Positions 6,151 through 6,957 of a stretch of DNA of 6,957 nucleotides are shown here, piece by piece. The stretch lies in NCBI GenBank assembly GCA_023245695.1, contig JAHFJT010000050.1, forward strand, positions 1 to 6,957, written 5' to 3'. The notes under the pieces were generated by a model. The model saw only the letters and a list, made by a program, of their open reading frames with translations. It was not told the origin of the DNA and ran no database searches. Position 1 is the first letter of the stretch; every line of letters starts with the position of its first letter. This stretch comes from Candidatus Peregrinibacteria bacterium. GTDB lineage: Bacteria; Patescibacteriota; Gracilibacteria; UBA1369; UBA12463. The position numbers and the translations under genes are program-made.

Positions 6151-6750
6151 ATGGACGGATCTCGATCTCTCACGCAGCCTGAAGCAGGAACGATACAGGA
6201 CACTCCGGTGCTACATAGCCTCATCGCAGGTCACCATCGACAAGTAGAGATGTTTAGCAAACATACCGAGACCATGGAAAGAAACGGCTTCCAGGTACAG
6301 GAATTCCGGTTTGGAGCAGAAGAAAAACAAGCACTTCCTCGCAGAGCTCTGGATGTGCTCTTTATCCACGAAGGAAGATACGACCAACAGGCAAGCTTCA
6401 AAGAAATCGTCAGGATTATTTCACAGAACTTTCGGGCAAAAATGATCGTACTAATCACAGACCTTCCAATGCACGATCAGTTGATAGGTATGCCAATACT
6501 TCCAACCAAGATCGACTCGGAAACGCTCAAAAAAGAGCTTCAGCTTATCCGAAGGAAGCTTTGCGATTGGAACAGAAAAAGTACCGATCAAACCTTGTCG
6601 CAGCCACCTGAAGCTGCTACAGTAGCGGCGCATGGCAAAAACAGCAGTCATTCTATTCCCGGGGAGCAATTGCGAGCTCGAAGCACTCAGGGCGTGCAGG
6701 CGGGTCGGCATGGACGCCCATCTCGTACGCTGGAACGAACCCGATCCTAA
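6151..6750 (+). CDS. Hypothetical protein, possible degenerate receiver-like fold; frame overlaps purQ
   Basis: I do not recognise this gene. The frame encodes 199 residues from ATG 6151, the first ATG after an in-frame TGA at 6133. The start sits about 15 bases after the predicted transcription start and has no Shine-Dalgarno sequence. No signal peptide or membrane segment is seen. Residues 66-135 alternate strand-like and helical stretches: LDVLFIHE (67-74), helix 82-94, MIVLITD (98-104), PTKID (118-122), then a charged helix 124-137. The order resembles a response-regulator receiver ending with its T and K positions, but no aspartate stands at the usual phosphoacceptor site, so any receiver would be degenerate. 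This is a pattern impression only. From residue 161 on the frame lies inside purQ and reads as low-quality sequence rich in Arg, Ser and Gly. The true protein may therefore end near 6609-6625 if there is a frameshift. About residues 20-140 look genuinely protein-coding. Confidence 0.6.
   Translation: MDGSRSLTQPEAGTIQDTPVLHSLIAGHHRQVEMFSKHTETMERNGFQVQEFRFGAEEKQALPRRALDVLFIHEGRYDQQASFKEIVRIISQNFRAKMIVLITDLPMHDQLIGMPILPTKIDSETLKKELQLIRRKLCDWNRKSTDQTLSQPPEAATVAAHGKNSSHSIPGEQLRARSTQGVQAGRHGRPSRTLERTRS
6613..6629 (+). promoter_or_regulatory. Small hairpin immediately upstream of the purQ start
   Basis: GCTGCTA (6613-6619) pairs with TAGCGGC (6623-6629) around a CAG loop. This makes a seven-pair stem with one G-U pair, ending two bases before ATG 6632. 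A competing pairing exists between GCAGC (6600-6604) and GCTGC (6613-6617). No T run follows, so it is not an intrinsic terminator. If it forms in RNA it would occlude the region where a ribosome binds purQ. A stem this short could arise by chance, so function is uncertain. Confidence 0.3.
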
Positions 6751-6957
6751 ACTCGATCAGTACGATGGATTTATTCTTCCGGGCGGATTTTCCTATGAAG
6801 ATCGTGGACGAAGCGGTATCATCGCATCCAAAGATCCTATTTTTGCGCAAATTCTCGCCGAGGCTCACAAGGGAAAACCGCTCATTGGTATTTGTAATGG
6901 CGCACAGATGCTCGTAGAGCTTGGCGTGATTCCAGGCGTCACCGTTCGAAAGCTCGA
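6632..6957 (+). CDS. purQ: Phosphoribosylformylglycinamidine (FGAM) synthase, glutaminase subunit PurQ (3' partial)
   Basis: Class I glutamine amidotransferase subunit that releases ammonia from glutamine for FGAM synthase (with PurL and usually PurS) in the fourth step of de novo purine synthesis. 108 residues are visible before the right edge cuts the gene; full-length PurQ is usually about 220-270. The N-terminus has FPGSNCE (9-15), then VRWNEPD (32-38), the oxyanion-region motif PGGFSYEDRGRSG (50-62) and the nucleophile elbow GICNGAQ (86-92) with catalytic Cys88. The His and Glu of the triad lie beyond the edge. The motif after GGFSY differs from the GDYLR.GAIA form of B. subtilis-type PurQ. 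ATG 6632 is the first start after an in-frame TAG at 6623 and gives a typical PurQ N-terminus, so it is well supported. There is no Shine-Dalgarno sequence, and a small hairpin lies in its place. The preceding gene's frame overlaps it by 119 bases in another frame. A fused PurL domain further on cannot be excluded. Confidence 0.94.
   Translation, partial: MAKTAVILFPGSNCELEALRACRRVGMDAHLVRWNEPDPKLDQYDGFILPGGFSYEDRGRSGIIASKDPIFAQILAEAHKGKPLIGICNGAQMLVELGVIPGVTVRKL

Noticed and set aside
6534..6562. Inverted repeat AGCTTC/GAAGCT as a terminator
   Set aside because: It lies within the coding part of the unknown gene and no T run follows.

Overview
The window is a gene-dense stretch of bacterial DNA of moderate GC content (judged by eye). 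All recognised genes lie on the plus strand and use the standard bacterial code: no UGA lies inside a recognised gene, and tgt ends on UGA. RuvA, a bacterial-type tRNA-guanine transglycosylase and PurQ mark it as bacterial. Short spacers and the absence of a Shine-Dalgarno sequence at every visible start would suit a Patescibacteria (CPR)-like or another SD-poor lineage. That placement is an inference; no marker gene here fixes the phylum.

Region 1 (2-3190) is an ABC-2 type transporter of the functionally uncharacterised COG4586/COG4587/COG3694 class. It has three permease genes (the first cut by the window edge) followed by one ATPase gene. The first and third permeases look like paralogues of one subfamily, and the middle one belongs to the partner subfamily. 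Such systems usually have two permeases, so three is the main oddity here.

Region 2 (3211-6074) continues in the same direction with tgt (queuosine-type tRNA modification), ruvA (Holliday junction recognition; it overlaps tgt by 4 bases in an ATGA) and an M24 Xaa-Pro peptidase. No terminator or clear promoter separates these from the transporter, so genes 1-7 may form one long operon with unrelated functions.

Region 3 (6075-6957) begins with a sigma70-like promoter in the only sizeable gap (76 bases). It drives an unrecognised protein gene that may encode a degenerate receiver-like fold. That reading frame runs 119 bases into the following purQ gene. PurQ is the glutaminase subunit of FGAM synthase in purine biosynthesis and is cut off by the right edge after its catalytic cysteine. 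The overlap is either real or a sign of a frameshift. A small hairpin lies just before the purQ start.

I see no RNA genes, insertion sequences, CRISPR arrays, attachment sites or origins. Nothing here is a clearly new biological system. The points most worth following up are the three-permease transporter, the SD-less starts and the unknown gene overlapping purQ.
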